A DNA stretch of 64,000 bases, taken from the NCBI RefSeq assembly GCF_030019515.1, contig NZ_JASEEQ010000004.1, forward strand, positions 186,001 to 250,000, read 5' to 3'. The DNA is from Nocardioides sp. (lineage in GTDB: Bacteria; Actinomycetota; Actinomycetes; Propionibacteriales; Nocardioidaceae). Shown here piece by piece: positions 25,786-34,118 of this stretch. The first letter of the stretch is position 1, and every line of letters begins with the position of its first letter. Made by a program: the position numbers and the translations under genes. Below the pieces are notes generated by a model. That model worked only from the letters and a program-made list of their open reading frames with translations, was not told the origin of the DNA and searched no databases.

Positions 25786-26976
25786 ATGTCCGGTTCTGTC
25801 ATCGTCGCGGGGGCACGGACCCCCATCGGACGCCTGCTCGGCGGCCTCAAGGGGCTCTCCGCGGCCGACCTCGGCGGCGTCGCCATCAAGGCCGCGCTCG
25901 AGAAGGCCGGCGTCACCGGCGACCAGGTCGAGTACGTGATCATGGGTCACGTGATCCAGGCCGGGGCCGGCCAGATCACCGCCCGCCAGGCCTCCGTCAA
26001 GGGCGGCATCCCGATGAACGTTCCCGCCATCACGATCAACAAGGTGTGCCTGTCGGGCATGAACGCGATCGCGCTCGCCGACCAGCTGATCCGGGCCGGC
26101 GAGCACGAGATCGTCGTCGCGGGCGGCATGGAGTCCATGACGCAGGCGCCGCACCTGCTCCCCAAGTCCCGTGAGGGCTTCAAGTACGGCGACACCGCCC
26201 TGGTCGACTCGATGGCCTACGACGCCCTCTACGACCAGTTCACCGACCAGCCGATGGGCACGCTGACCGAGGCCTGCAACACGGGGGCCCGCGAGCTGAC
26301 CCGCGAGGAGCAGGACGCGTTCTCGGCGCGCTCCCACCAGCTCGCCGCTGCCGCGTGGAAGAACGGCGTCTTCGACGACGAGGTGGTCCCGGTCGAGATC
26401 CCGCAGCGCAAGGGCGATCCGGTCGTGATCGCGAACGACGAGGGGATCCGCGGCGACACCACGGCGGAGTCGCTCGGCAAGCTGCGCCCGGCGTTCAGCA
26501 AGGACGGCACGATCACCGCCGGCTCCTCCTCGCAGATCTCCGACGGCGCCTGCGCCGTGGTCGTGATGAGCAAGGCCAAGGCCGAGGAGCTGGGCCTCAC
26601 CTGGCTCGCCGAGATCGGCGCCTCCGGTCAGGTCGCGGGCCCGGACTCCAGCCTGCAGAGCCAGCCGGCCAACGCGATCAAGAAGGCCGTCGCCAAGGAG
26701 GGCATCTCCGTGGCGGACCTGGACCTGGTCGAGCTGAACGAGGCCTTCGCGGCCGTCGGGATCGTGTCCGCCCGCGAGCTCGGGATCCCCGAGGAGCAGG
26801 TCAACGTGAACGGTGGGGCGATCGCGCTGGGTCACCCGGTGGGCATGTCGGGCGCCCGGATCGTGCTGCACCTCGCGCTCGAGCTCAAGCGCCGCGGTGG
26901 CGGGGTCGGCGCGGCCGCCCTGTGCGGCGGCGGCGGGCAGGGCGACGCCCTGATCGTGCGTGTCCCGAAGAGCTGA
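25786..26976 (+). CDS. Acetyl-CoA C-acetyltransferase (thiolase)
   Basis: 396 residues; GGAGG lies seven bases before the ATG. The acyl-accepting Cys88 is in [10 protein letters not shown], and the C-terminal catalytic residues are in [10 protein letters not shown] (His) and [10 protein letters not shown] (Cys). The CLSGM variant of the usual CGSG motif is found in an actinobacterial thiolase group. The enzyme condenses two acetyl-CoA to acetoacetyl-CoA or cleaves 3-oxoacyl-CoA. The end overlaps the meaB start by 17 bases, and the gene shares its operator with ccr, suggesting work in the same C4 acyl-CoA route. Confidence 0.93.
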   Translation: MSGSVIVAGARTPIGRLLGGLKGLSAADLGGVAIKAALEKAGVTGDQVEYVIMGHVIQAGAGQITARQASVKGGIPMNVPAITINKVCLSGMNAIALADQLIRAGEHEIVVAGGMESMTQAPHLLPKSREGFKYGDTALVDSMAYDALYDQFTDQPMGTLTEACNTGARELTREEQDAFSARSHQLAAAAWKNGVFDDEVVPVEIPQRKGDPVVIANDEGIRGDTTAESLGKLRPAFSKDGTITAGSSSQISDGACAVVVMSKAKAEELGLTWLAEIGASGQVAGPDSSLQSQPANAIKKAVAKEGISVADLDLVELNEAFAAVGIVSARELGIPEEQVNVNGGAIALGHPVGMSGARIVLHLALELKRRGGGVGAAALCGGGGQGDALIVRVPKS

Positions 26977-27931
26977 CGACGCCGGCGCCGTCCCGGGCCT
27001 CGTCGAGCGCGCCCGCGCCGGCGAGGCCCGGGCGGTCGCCCGGCTGATCTCGCTCGTCGAGGACGAGTCTCCGCTGCTGCGCGAGGTGATGGCGGCGCTC
27101 GCGCCCCACGCCGGGCACGCGCAGGTCATCGGCATCACCGGCTCCCCGGGCGTCGGCAAGTCGACCTCGACCAGCGCGCTGGTCACCGAGCTGCGCCGCG
27201 CCGACAAGCGGGTCGGCGTACTGGCGGTGGACCCGTCCTCGCCGTTCTCCGGCGGCGCGCTCCTCGGCGACCGGGTCCGGATGCAGGACCACGCGCTGGA
27301 CCGTGACGTCTACATCCGGTCGATGGCCTCGCGCGGGCACCTCGGCGGCCTCGCCTGGAGCACCCCGCAGGCGCTGCGGGTGCTCGACGCGGCCGGCTGC
27401 GACGTGGTGCTGGTCGAGACCGTCGGGGTCGGCCAGAGCGAGGTCGAGATCGCCGGCCTGGCCGACACCACCATGGTGCTGCTCGCGCCGGGGATGGGCG
27501 ACGGCATCCAGGCCGCGAAGGCCGGCATCCTCGAGATCGGCGACCTGTACGTCGTCAACAAGGCCGACCGCGACGGAGCCGACCAGGTGCGCCGCGACCT
27601 GCGCTCGATGCTGGCGCTCGGCGACCGGCCGGAGGGGTCCTGGAGGCCGCCGATCGTCAAGACCGTCGCCCACCGCGGCGAGGGGCTCGACGAGGTGGCC
27701 GCCGAGATCGACCGGCACCGGGAGTGGCTCGAGTCCAGCGGCGAGCTGGAGCGGCGCCGCCGGCGCCGGGCCCGCGACGAGATCGAGGCGATCGCGGTGA
27801 CGGCGCTGCGCCACCGCTGGGGCGACGTGCACGGGCGCTCCGAGCTCGACGACCTGGCCGCCGCGGTCGTGGCCGGCGAGACCGACCCCTACGCCGCGGC
27901 CGACGAGCTGCTGGACGCGTTCACCGACTGA
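26960..27931 (+). CDS. meaB: MeaB-type G-protein chaperone of a B12-dependent acyl-CoA mutase
   Basis: 323 residues, GTG start inside the end of the thiolase gene. P-loop GSPGVGKS at residues 61-68, [22 protein letters not shown] (switch-type region), [16 protein letters not shown] (G3) and NKADRDG (G4) identify the MeaB/ArgK family. MeaB uses GTP to load and protect adenosylcobalamin in mutases; homologues serving isobutyryl-CoA mutase are called MeaI. The only mutase subunit in the window is icmA 3 kb downstream. Overlap with the thiolase implies one transcript. Confidence 0.92.
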   Translation: MSRRADDAGAVPGLVERARAGEARAVARLISLVEDESPLLREVMAALAPHAGHAQVIGITGSPGVGKSTSTSALVTELRRADKRVGVLAVDPSSPFSGGALLGDRVRMQDHALDRDVYIRSMASRGHLGGLAWSTPQALRVLDAAGCDVVLVETVGVGQSEVEIAGLADTTMVLLAPGMGDGIQAAKAGILEIGDLYVVNKADRDGADQVRRDLRSMLALGDRPEGSWRPPIVKTVAHRGEGLDEVAAEIDRHREWLESSGELERRRRRRARDEIEAIAVTALRHRWGDVHGRSELDDLAAAVVAGETDPYAAADELLDAFTD

Positions 27932-27953
27932 CCGGCCGGCCGTCGGCGGCCGG
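27932..27953 (+). terminator. Hairpin after meaB
   Basis: CCGGCCG and CGGCCGG flank an eight-base loop directly after the stop codon, with no U-tract. A separate 12-bp palindrome, CGGTCTAGACCG, follows at 27956-27967. Confidence 0.4.
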
Positions 27954-28058
27954 ATCGGTCTAGACCGGCGCGCCTGCGTGCATCTCCTGCCGGGTCTCGG
28001 TAGACACGGTCCGGTCCACGCCATGACTCCGGGTGTCACTGAGATGGAGCGCTTCCCC

Positions 28059-28223
28059 ATGAGAAAAGCCGTCCTCGTCCTGCTCGCCGTCTTCGGCGTC
28101 TTCTGGATGGTCACCGACCCGCACGGCCTCGCGCAGTCCGCGCAGACCGCCGGCGGCCACGGCGCGGCGCTCACGGGCGACTTCTTCACCGCGGTGATCA
28201 CGTTCGTGCGGGACCTGGAGTAG
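28059..28223 (+). CDS. Small single-span membrane protein
   Basis: 54 residues starting MRKAVLVLLAVFG; GGAG lies nine bases upstream of the ATG (earlier in-frame ATGs would add unconvincing sequence). The first ~17 residues form a signal/membrane helix, and the rest contains GGHGAAL and a short hydrophobic FTAVITFV tail. Function unknown. It ends six bases before the PH-domain gene, so the two are co-transcribed. Confidence 0.65.
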   Translation: MRKAVLVLLAVFGVFWMVTDPHGLAQSAQTAGGHGAALTGDFFTAVITFVRDLE

Positions 28224-28228
28224 CGGGA

Positions 28229-28741
28229 GTGGCGCGGTGGGTGGACCCCGACATCGCCCAGCACCTGCTGCGCGATGAGGGCGAGGTCATCGTCGACGAG
28301 GTCCGCCACCATTGGTGTGCGTTCGTCCGGCCGATGCTCGAGGTGGCGGTCGCGGTGTGGCTGCTCGCGGTCGTGGGCGTGGTCCCGCTGTCGGTGGCGT
28401 GGGTCCCCGAGCTGCTCTCGTTCGGGCTGTTCGGGCACGCGGCGTGGCTGGCGATGCGCGAGCACCGGGACCGGTTCGTGATCACGAACATGCGGGTGTT
28501 CCGCGTGCACGGCGTACTCAGCCAGAGCCTGGCCACGATGCCGCTGAGCCGGATCCTCGACATCACCGTGCGGCGACCGATGCTCGGCCGGCTGCTCGGC
28601 TACGGGCACTTCTGCTTCGAGTCCGCCGCCCAGAAGCAGGGCATCCGCGACATCCGCTACGTGTCCCGCCCCTACGCCCGCGACCTCGCCATCCAGCGCG
28701 TCGTGCAGCGCGCCGGCCTGCGGGGCGGGCGGGTCAACTGA
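28229..28741 (+). CDS. Bacterial PH-domain (DUF304/YdbS-like) membrane protein
   Basis: 170 residues, GTG start. Two close membrane helices (~33-75) precede the bPH2 domain, which shows the typical DRFVITNMRVFRVHGVL, TMPLSRILDITVRRP and GYGHFCFESA. These membrane-bound PH-like domains occur in many actinobacteria; their role in the envelope is not well defined. It converges with the sigma-factor gene and overlaps it by eight bases. Confidence 0.85.
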   Translation: MARWVDPDIAQHLLRDEGEVIVDEVRHHWCAFVRPMLEVAVAVWLLAVVGVVPLSVAWVPELLSFGLFGHAAWLAMREHRDRFVITNMRVFRVHGVLSQSLATMPLSRILDITVRRPMLGRLLGYGHFCFESAAQKQGIRDIRYVSRPYARDLAIQRVVQRAGLRGGRVN

Positions 28742-29594
28742 TCCCGAGCCGGGCCAGTCGCTCGGCGTCGGCGAGGATGTTGATCTCGACGATCCGGCCG
28801 TCGCGGACGACCGGGCTGAACAGCGAGACCGGCCGGCCCGCGCGGTAGTTGAGCAGGCCGAGGGAGCCGTTGACCAGGACGTAGTGCTGGTCGCCGGCCG
28901 TTCGCCGGAACGCCGCCGCACGCGTCGCGATCTCCGCGGCGCCGCGCACCGACACCGCGGTCGTCGCGTCGCCGGTGTCGGCACGCAGGGTCACGTCCGG
29001 GTCGAGGACCTCCAGGAGTGCCTCGAAGTCGCCGGCCCGGGCGGCGCTCGTGAACGCGTCGAGCACCCGGCGCTGGGTGGCCCGGTCGGCGGCCGGAGGC
29101 GGGGCCGCGCGGACCCGGCGCCGGGCCCGGCTGGCCAGCTGGGTCGCCGTACCCGGCGAGGCACCGACGATCGCGCCCACCTGGTCGAACGGGACCCCGA
29201 ACAGGTCGTGCAGCACGAACGCGGTCCGCTCGCGCGGGTTCAGCGCGTCGAGCACCACGAGCAGCGCGAGGGTGACCTCGTCCGCCTGCTCCGCGGCGGC
29301 CTCCGGGTCGGCGTCGAGGCGGGTCACGATCGGGTCGGGCAGGTGCACGTCGATCGGATCCTCGCGCCGGGACGCGCGGGAGCGCAGCAGGTCGAGGCAG
29401 ATCCGGCTGACCACGGTGGTCAGCCAGCCGCGCAGGTTGTGCACCGCGCTGGTGTCCGACCGGGCCATCCGCAGCCAGGTCTCCTGCACGGCGTCGTCCG
29501 CCTCGGCCGTCGAGCCCAGCATCCGGTACGCGACCCCGCGCAGGTGTGCGCGGTGGTCCTCGAACTGGTCGGCCAGCTGCTCCTGCGTCCGCAC
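28734..29594 (-). CDS. ECF sigma factor with SnoaL-like C-terminal domain (SigJ-like)
   Basis: 286 residues. Region 2 (RGVAYRMLGSTAEADDAVQETWLR) and region 4 (LNPRERTAFVLHDLFGVPFDQVGAIVGASPGTA) of group IV sigma factors are clear. After residue ~170, a SnoaL/NTF2-like domain (LDAFTSAARAGDFEALLEVLDPDVTLR) follows, as in SigJ and ECF41. The short NPDKL-type motif typical of ECF41 is not evident at the C-terminus (here INILADAERL). No partner enzyme such as a carboxymuconolactone decarboxylase-like gene is adjacent, so its regulon is unknown. Confidence 0.88.
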   Translation of the reverse strand: MRTQEQLADQFEDHRAHLRGVAYRMLGSTAEADDAVQETWLRMARSDTSAVHNLRGWLTTVVSRICLDLLRSRASRREDPIDVHLPDPIVTRLDADPEAAAEQADEVTLALLVVLDALNPRERTAFVLHDLFGVPFDQVGAIVGASPGTATQLASRARRRVRAAPPPAADRATQRRVLDAFTSAARAGDFEALLEVLDPDVTLRADTGDATTAVSVRGAAEIATRAAAFRRTAGDQHYVLVNGSLGLLNYRAGRPVSLFSPVVRDGRIVEINILADAERLARLGIS

Positions 29595-29716
29595 GGTCAG
29601 GCTCCTCCTCGGGTGTCCGTCAACCAGCTGACGAGTCGGGCGCCGCCGATGTGACAGTCCCGGCCGAGACAGTCGCGATCCTGCACCCGACGGCCCGCCG
29701 GGGCAACGGCTGCGAC

Positions 29717-29759
29717 CCGCCGCCGGGGCCGCCGCCGGGGCCCGCCGCCGGGGCCCGCC
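29717..29759. repeat. Short GC tandem repeat in sigma/marR intergenic region
   Basis: Units of GCCGCCGGGGCC-type sequence occur about three and a half times. The surrounding 214-bp divergent interval otherwise holds only the marR -10 box near its right end. Confidence 0.5.
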
Positions 29760-29796
29760 AGGTGGCCGCGCCTGGAGACCGTCGCCCGGGTCCGAC

Positions 29797-29802
29797 TAGG
29801 GT
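29797..29802 (+). promoter_or_regulatory. -10 element for leaderless marR-type gene
   Basis: TAGGGT ends six bases before the GTG of the MarR-family gene, and no Shine-Dalgarno is present. Confidence 0.55.
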
Positions 29803-29808
29803 CCGGTC

Positions 29809-30297
29809 GTGGCCCTTCCCTTCGACCCGATCGACGAGGCTGCCCGGCAGTGGGGCACGCACTGGGACCGGGTGCCGGCCATGCACGCGGTCACCTCGCT
29901 GATGCGGGTCCAGCAGCTGGTCATCGGGCGGCTCGACGCGATCCTGCGGCCCCACGGGCTGACCTTCGCCCGTTACGAGGCGCTGGTGCTGCTGGTCTTC
30001 TCCTCCCGGGGGTCGCTGCCGCTGGGCAGGATGGGGGAGCGGCTGCAGGTGCACCCGACCTCCGTGACCTCGATCGTGCGGCGGCTCGAGGCCGCAGGGC
30101 TCGTCGTACGCCGCGCGCACCCGGAGGACGGCCGCGCCGTGCTCGCCGAGATCACGCCCGAGGGGCGCGCTCTCGTCGAGGTCGCGACCGCGGACCTGCT
30201 CGGCGCCGACTTCGCGCTCGGTGCGCTGTCCGATGCCGAGCTCCAGCGGCTCTCGGAGCTGCTGCGGCCGGTGCGCCGGGAGGCGGGGGACTTCTGA
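29809..30297 (+). CDS. MarR-family transcriptional regulator
   Basis: 162 residues, GTG start. The winged helix-turn-helix is complete: LTFARYEALVLLVFSSRG, LGRMGERLQVHPTSVTSIVRRLEAAGLV (recognition helix) and the wing RRAHPEDGRAVLAEITPEG. Helices at both ends form the dimer interface. It lies upstream of the YjbR-type gene and the isobutyryl-CoA mutase; it may control one of these or the acyl-CoA genes, for example by sensing a CoA ester, but no direct evidence links it to an operator. Confidence 0.88.
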   Translation: MALPFDPIDEAARQWGTHWDRVPAMHAVTSLMRVQQLVIGRLDAILRPHGLTFARYEALVLLVFSSRGSLPLGRMGERLQVHPTSVTSIVRRLEAAGLVVRRAHPEDGRAVLAEITPEGRALVEVATADLLGADFALGALSDAELQRLSELLRPVRREAGDF

Positions 30298-30357
30298 GGC
30301 CTCCCGGCCTCCCGGCCTCCCGGACGCCGTGTCGGTGGGGCGTGCCAGCATCACGGC

Positions 30358-30906
30358 ATGGTGACGGCGGACGACGTGCGGGAGGTGGGGCTGGCGCTGC
30401 CGCGCAGCCACGAGTTCCACACCGGCGGACGCTACAAGCTGAAGGTCCGCCAGATCGTGTACGTCGGCTTCTCCCGCGACGAGGCCCGGATGGGGTTCGG
30501 CTACCCCCGCGAGGCGCGGGACGGTCTGATCGAGTCGGACCCGCAGACGTTCTTCCTGCCACCGGCGCGCGACCTGCGCTACCAGTGGGTCTGCGCGCAC
30601 CTCGATCGGCTCACGGCGGCGGAGATGCGCGAGCTGGTCGTCGACGCGTGGCGGATGTGCACGCCGCGGATGCTGCACGACCTGCCCGAGATGGCGCCCC
30701 CGGCCGCGGCCGCCTGGAGCGCGATGGACGTCGGCGCCTGGGACGACCTGCGCCCGCTGCTGCACCCCCACCTCCACTTCGCCGACGGCGCCGTGAGCCT
30801 GCGCGGCCGCAACCAGGTGCTCGCCCACCTGCGCTCGCACCCCACGCCCCGGCCCCCCACCGCCGTCGACGTCCGCGACGGGCAGGTCTTCCGCTGGGTG
30901 CGGTGA
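30358..30906 (+). CDS. MmcQ/YjbR-like domain fused to SnoaL-like domain
   Basis: 182 residues, ATG start. Residues ~1-105 match the MmcQ/YjbR fold: ADDVREVGLALPRSHEF, YKLKVRQIVYVGFSRDE and the late HLDRLTAAEMRELVVDAWRM helix. Residues ~110-182 (AAWSAMDVGAWDDLRPLLHPHLHFADGA, then RGRNQVLAHL) have the N-terminal pattern of an NTF2/SnoaL domain, but shortened. YjbR domains are usually alone, so the fusion is unusual. Function unknown. It is separated from icmA by family-1 palindromes. Confidence 0.75.
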   Translation: MVTADDVREVGLALPRSHEFHTGGRYKLKVRQIVYVGFSRDEARMGFGYPREARDGLIESDPQTFFLPPARDLRYQWVCAHLDRLTAAEMRELVVDAWRMCTPRMLHDLPEMAPPAAAAWSAMDVGAWDDLRPLLHPHLHFADGAVSLRGRNQVLAHLRSHPTPRPPTAVDVRDGQVFRWVR

Positions 30907-30914
30907 GCCCGGTC

Positions 30915-30999
30915 GGTTTCCCCGGGTACCCGGGGAAACCAGTACTGTTCGGCCGAAGTTTCGGCCGATAAGCGACAACTTCCCCGGGTACCCGGGGAA
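30915..30999. repeat. Palindromic intergenic element, family 1, copies 2 and 3
   Basis: 30915-30940 is the same perfect 26-bp palindrome as at 13184, followed by AGTACTGTTC and GGCCGAAGTTTCGGCC (30951-30966), as in the first copy. A third palindrome core, TTCCCCGGGTACCCGGGGAA, lies at 30980-30999. The block fills the gap between the YjbR-type gene and the icmA promoter. Confidence 0.75.
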
Positions 31000-31029
31000 A
31001 CCTGCGGGCGCATCGCTTGGCTCATTTAC

Positions 31030-31045
31030 TAGGACGTCCTACTAT
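31030..31045 (+). promoter_or_regulatory. icmA promoter with palindromic operator
   Basis: TAGGACGTCCTA (31030-31041) is a perfect 12-bp palindrome. Its last bases overlap TACTAT (31040-31045), a strong -10 six bases before the icmA ATG. A repressor bound here would block a leaderless promoter. No TTGACA-like -35 is evident, which would suit activator dependence. Confidence 0.55.
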
Positions 31046-31051
31046 TTCGGC

Positions 31052-32740
31052 ATGACCGAGAGCGCACGATCCCGCTGGCAGGCCAGGTACGACGCGGCGC
31101 GCACCCGCGACGCCGACTTCACGACGTTGAGCGGGCTGGAGCTGGCGCCGGCGTACGGCACCGAGGACTCGGAGTGGCCCGGCGAGTTCCCGTACACCCG
31201 CGGGCTCTACCCGACCGGCTACCGCGGGCGCACCTGGACGATCCGCCAGTTCGCCGGGTTCGGCAACGCGCGCCAGACCAACGAGCGCTACCGGATGATC
31301 CTGGGCCGCGGCGGCGGCGGGCTCAGCGTGGCCTTCGACATGCCGACCCTGATGGGCCGCGACTCCGACGACCCGCGCTCGCTCGGCGAGGTCGGCCACT
31401 GCGGCGTGGCGGTCGACTCGGCCGCCGACATGGAGATCCTCTTCGACGGCATCGACCTGGGCGACGTCACGACCTCGATGACGATCAGCGGCCCGGCCGT
31501 GCCGGTGTTCTGCATGATGCTGGTCGCCGCGGAGCGGGCCGGCGTCGACACCAGCGTCCTCAATGGCACCCTGCAGACCGACATCTTCAAGGAGTACATC
31601 GCCCAGAAGGAGTGGATCTTCGGGCCCGAGCCGCACCTGAAGCTGATCGGCGACCTGATGGAGTACTGCGCGGAGAACATCCCGGCGTACAAGCCGCTCT
31701 CGGTGTCGGGCTACCACATCCGCGAGGCCGGCTCGACGGCCGCACAGGAGCTGGCGTTCACGCTCGCCGACGGGTTCGGGTACGTCGAGCTGGGCCTGTC
31801 CCGCGGGCTCGACGTGGACGTGTTCGCGCCGGGGCTGTCGTTCTTCTTCGACGCGCACGTGGACTTCTTCGAGGAGATCGCGAAGTTCCGCGCCGCGCGC
31901 CGGATCTGGGCGCGCTGGATGCGCGACGTCTACGGCGCGACCACCGAGAAGGCGCAGTGGCTGCGGTTCCACACCCAGACCGCCGGGGTGTCGCTGACGG
32001 CGCAGCAGCCGTACAACAACGTCGTCCGCACCGGCATCGAGGCGCTCTCCGCCGTGCTCGGCGGCACCAACTCGCTGCACACCAACGCGCTCGACGAGAC
32101 GCTGGCGCTGCCCAGCGAGCAGGCCGCCGAGATCGCACTGCGCACCCAGCAGGTGATCATGGAGGAGACCGGCGTCGTCAACGTCGCCGACCCGCTCGGC
32201 GGCTCCTGGTACGTCGAGGCGCTGACCGACCGGCTCGAGGAGGAGGCGGTCGCGATCTTCGACAGGATCCTCGCGATGGGCGGCTCCACGCTCACCTCCG
32301 ACCGGCCGGAGGCGCTCGCCGACGCGGTGCGCCGCGGCGAGAACCCGGTCACCCGAGGCCTGCTCCGCGGCATCGAGGACGGGTGGTTCATGTCCGAGAT
32401 CGCGGAGGCCGCCTTCCAGTACCAGACCGCCCTGGAGAAGGGCGACAAGCGGATCGTCGGGGTGAACTGCCACCCGGAGTCGGTGACCCACGACCTGGAG
32501 ATCCTGCGCGTCTCGCACGAGGTCGAGGTCGAGCAGGTCCGCGAGCTGGACGCCCGTCGCCAGGCCCGCGACGACGCCGCCGTGCACGCCGCGCTGGCGC
32601 GGATGGTCGAGGCCGCCCGCGCGGACGAGAACCTGATCGAGCCGATGCTCCACGCGGTGCGCGCCGAGGCCACGCTGGGTGAGATCTGCGACGCACTGCG
32701 CGCCGAGTGGGGGGAGTACCGCGAGCCTGCGCGGTTCTGA
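31052..32740 (+). CDS. icmA: Isobutyryl-CoA mutase large subunit
   Basis: 562 residues, the length of stand-alone IcmA; there is no C-terminal B12-binding domain. The TIM-barrel substrate domain is typical of acyl-CoA mutases ([55 protein letters not shown]). Phe67 in TIRQFAGF and Gln185 in AQKEW are the residues reported to mark isobutyryl-CoA mutase, where methylmalonyl-CoA mutase has Tyr and Arg. It should interconvert isobutyryl-CoA and n-butyryl-CoA with adenosylcobalamin, together with a separate B12-binding small subunit (IcmB) that is not in this window. It connects valine degradation with C4 acyl-CoA and Ccr. Confidence 0.9.
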   Translation: MTESARSRWQARYDAARTRDADFTTLSGLELAPAYGTEDSEWPGEFPYTRGLYPTGYRGRTWTIRQFAGFGNARQTNERYRMILGRGGGGLSVAFDMPTLMGRDSDDPRSLGEVGHCGVAVDSAADMEILFDGIDLGDVTTSMTISGPAVPVFCMMLVAAERAGVDTSVLNGTLQTDIFKEYIAQKEWIFGPEPHLKLIGDLMEYCAENIPAYKPLSVSGYHIREAGSTAAQELAFTLADGFGYVELGLSRGLDVDVFAPGLSFFFDAHVDFFEEIAKFRAARRIWARWMRDVYGATTEKAQWLRFHTQTAGVSLTAQQPYNNVVRTGIEALSAVLGGTNSLHTNALDETLALPSEQAAEIALRTQQVIMEETGVVNVADPLGGSWYVEALTDRLEEEAVAIFDRILAMGGSTLTSDRPEALADAVRRGENPVTRGLLRGIEDGWFMSEIAEAAFQYQTALEKGDKRIVGVNCHPESVTHDLEILRVSHEVEVEQVRELDARRQARDDAAVHAALARMVEAARADENLIEPMLHAVRAEATLGEICDALRAEWGEYREPARF

Positions 32741-32836
32741 GGTACCGGCCCAGGACAGGTCCCGAGACCGTGGGCCCGGGGCTGCGGGACTTCCGGCCCG
32801 GGCGGGGCGGGTGCGCGCTCTGGTGGAATCGAGAAC

Positions 32837-34045
32837 GTGGACCTCGCCCGCGCACTCGCGTCCCTGCCCGCCGATCCCCGCGTCGTCATCGCCGGCAACC
32901 ACGCCACGCCCTGGCACACGCTGAAGCTCGTCGACGACGCGCTGGACGAGTACCGCCTCTGGGCGCTCAACGGCCAGGCCGGCCTGCCCGACCGGGAGGG
33001 CGTGGTCCTCGAGACCTCCTTCGTCGGACCGGCCCAGCGGCGCAACCCGCGGCTGAGCTACGTGCCCTCGCGGCTGTCGATGGTGCCGTCGCTGTTCGGC
33101 AAGCAGCTGCCCCCCGACGCCGTGGTCCTGCACACCACCCGGCCGCACGACGGCAAGGTGTCCCTCGGCGTCGAGGTGAACGTGCTCCCCGCCGCGATCG
33201 AGGCGGTCCGCCGCAACGGCGGCGTGGTCATCGCCCAGGTCAACGACAACATGCCGTGGACGTTCGGCGACGCGCTGGTCGACCTCGACCTGATCGACGT
33301 GCTGGTCGACGGCGACGAGCCGATGCCGCACGCGCCGGTCTCCTCGATCGACGAGACCTCGGCCACGATCGGCGACCTGGTCGCCGCCCGGGTCTCCGAC
33401 GGCTCGACCCTCCAGGCCGGCATCGGGGCGGTCCCGGACGCGACCATGCACGGGCTCACGAACCGCTCCGGGCTGCGGGTCTGGACCGAGATGTTCTCCG
33501 ACAGCGTCCTGGCCCTGGAGAAGATCGGCGCCCTGGACCGCAACATCCCGATCTCCGCGTCCTTCCTGTTCGGCTCGCCCGAGCTCCTGGAGTGGGTCGA
33601 CGGCAACGAGCGGGTCGAGATGGTCCGCACCGAGGTCACCAACAGCCCGGCCCGGATCGCGCGCAACCCGAAGATGGTCAGCGTGAACACCGCGCTCCAG
33701 GTCGACCTGTTCGGCCAGGCCAACGCCTCGCGGATCAACGCGCGGATCCACTCGGGCTTCGGCGGCCAGACCGACTTCATCGTCGGCGCGATGCACAGCG
33801 CCGGCGGGCAGGCGTTCATCGCGCTGCGCTCCTGGCACCCGAAGGCGAACTGCTCGACGGTGGTGCCGATGGTCGACGAGCCGATCACCTCGTTCCAGAT
33901 GAGCGCGATCGTCACCGAGCAGGGCCTCGCCCAGGTCTTCGGCAGCGACCAGCGCGAGCAGGCCCGCCAGATCATCGAGCACGCCGCCCACCCCAGCGTC
34001 CGCGAGGAGCTGCGCGAGGAGGCCGTCGCCCTGGGCCTGGCCTGA
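32837..34045 (+). CDS. Acetyl-CoA hydrolase / CoA-transferase family protein
   Basis: 402 residues, GTG start. Family patterns are VNDNMPWTFGDAL, LQAGIGAVPDATMHGL, LRVWTEMFSDSVLAL (region that carries the catalytic Glu in related enzymes), VSVNTALQVDLFGQANA and SGFGGQTDFIVGAM. It should move CoA between acyl groups and acetate or a similar acid, or hydrolyse acyl-CoA; relatives include acetate and 4-hydroxybutyrate CoA-transferases. It follows icmA on the same strand after 96 bp. The acyl specificity cannot be read from the sequence. Confidence 0.85.
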   Translation: MDLARALASLPADPRVVIAGNHATPWHTLKLVDDALDEYRLWALNGQAGLPDREGVVLETSFVGPAQRRNPRLSYVPSRLSMVPSLFGKQLPPDAVVLHTTRPHDGKVSLGVEVNVLPAAIEAVRRNGGVVIAQVNDNMPWTFGDALVDLDLIDVLVDGDEPMPHAPVSSIDETSATIGDLVAARVSDGSTLQAGIGAVPDATMHGLTNRSGLRVWTEMFSDSVLALEKIGALDRNIPISASFLFGSPELLEWVDGNERVEMVRTEVTNSPARIARNPKMVSVNTALQVDLFGQANASRINARIHSGFGGQTDFIVGAMHSAGGQAFIALRSWHPKANCSTVVPMVDEPITSFQMSAIVTEQGLAQVFGSDQREQARQIIEHAAHPSVREELREEAVALGLA

Positions 34046-34105
34046 CCGGTCCACCGGTGACCGGCCGGCCCCGAGCCGGCGGTGAGCCGGTGCCCGGCTC
34101 CTCCC

Positions 34106-34111
34106 TAGGAT
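34106..34111 (+). promoter_or_regulatory. -10 element for the thioredoxin-fold/TPR gene
   Basis: TAGGAT ends seven bases before the ATG at 34119 and overlaps the alternative ATG at 34110, which makes the later start more likely. Confidence 0.5.
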
Positions 34112-34118
34112 GGAGCCC

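Noticed and set aside
30915..30999. CRISPR-like array
   Set aside because: Only two palindromic cores with a single ~40-base gap and no regular spacers or cas genes; they match a dispersed intergenic repeat.
30999..31051. Cobalamin riboswitch before icmA
   Set aside because: The promoter -10 is six bases from the ATG, so there is no leader RNA to hold one, and no B12-box sequence is seen.
31052..32740. Methylmalonyl-CoA mutase label
   Set aside because: Phe67 and Gln185 match isobutyryl-CoA mutase, and there is no B12 domain or small mutA-type partner next to it.
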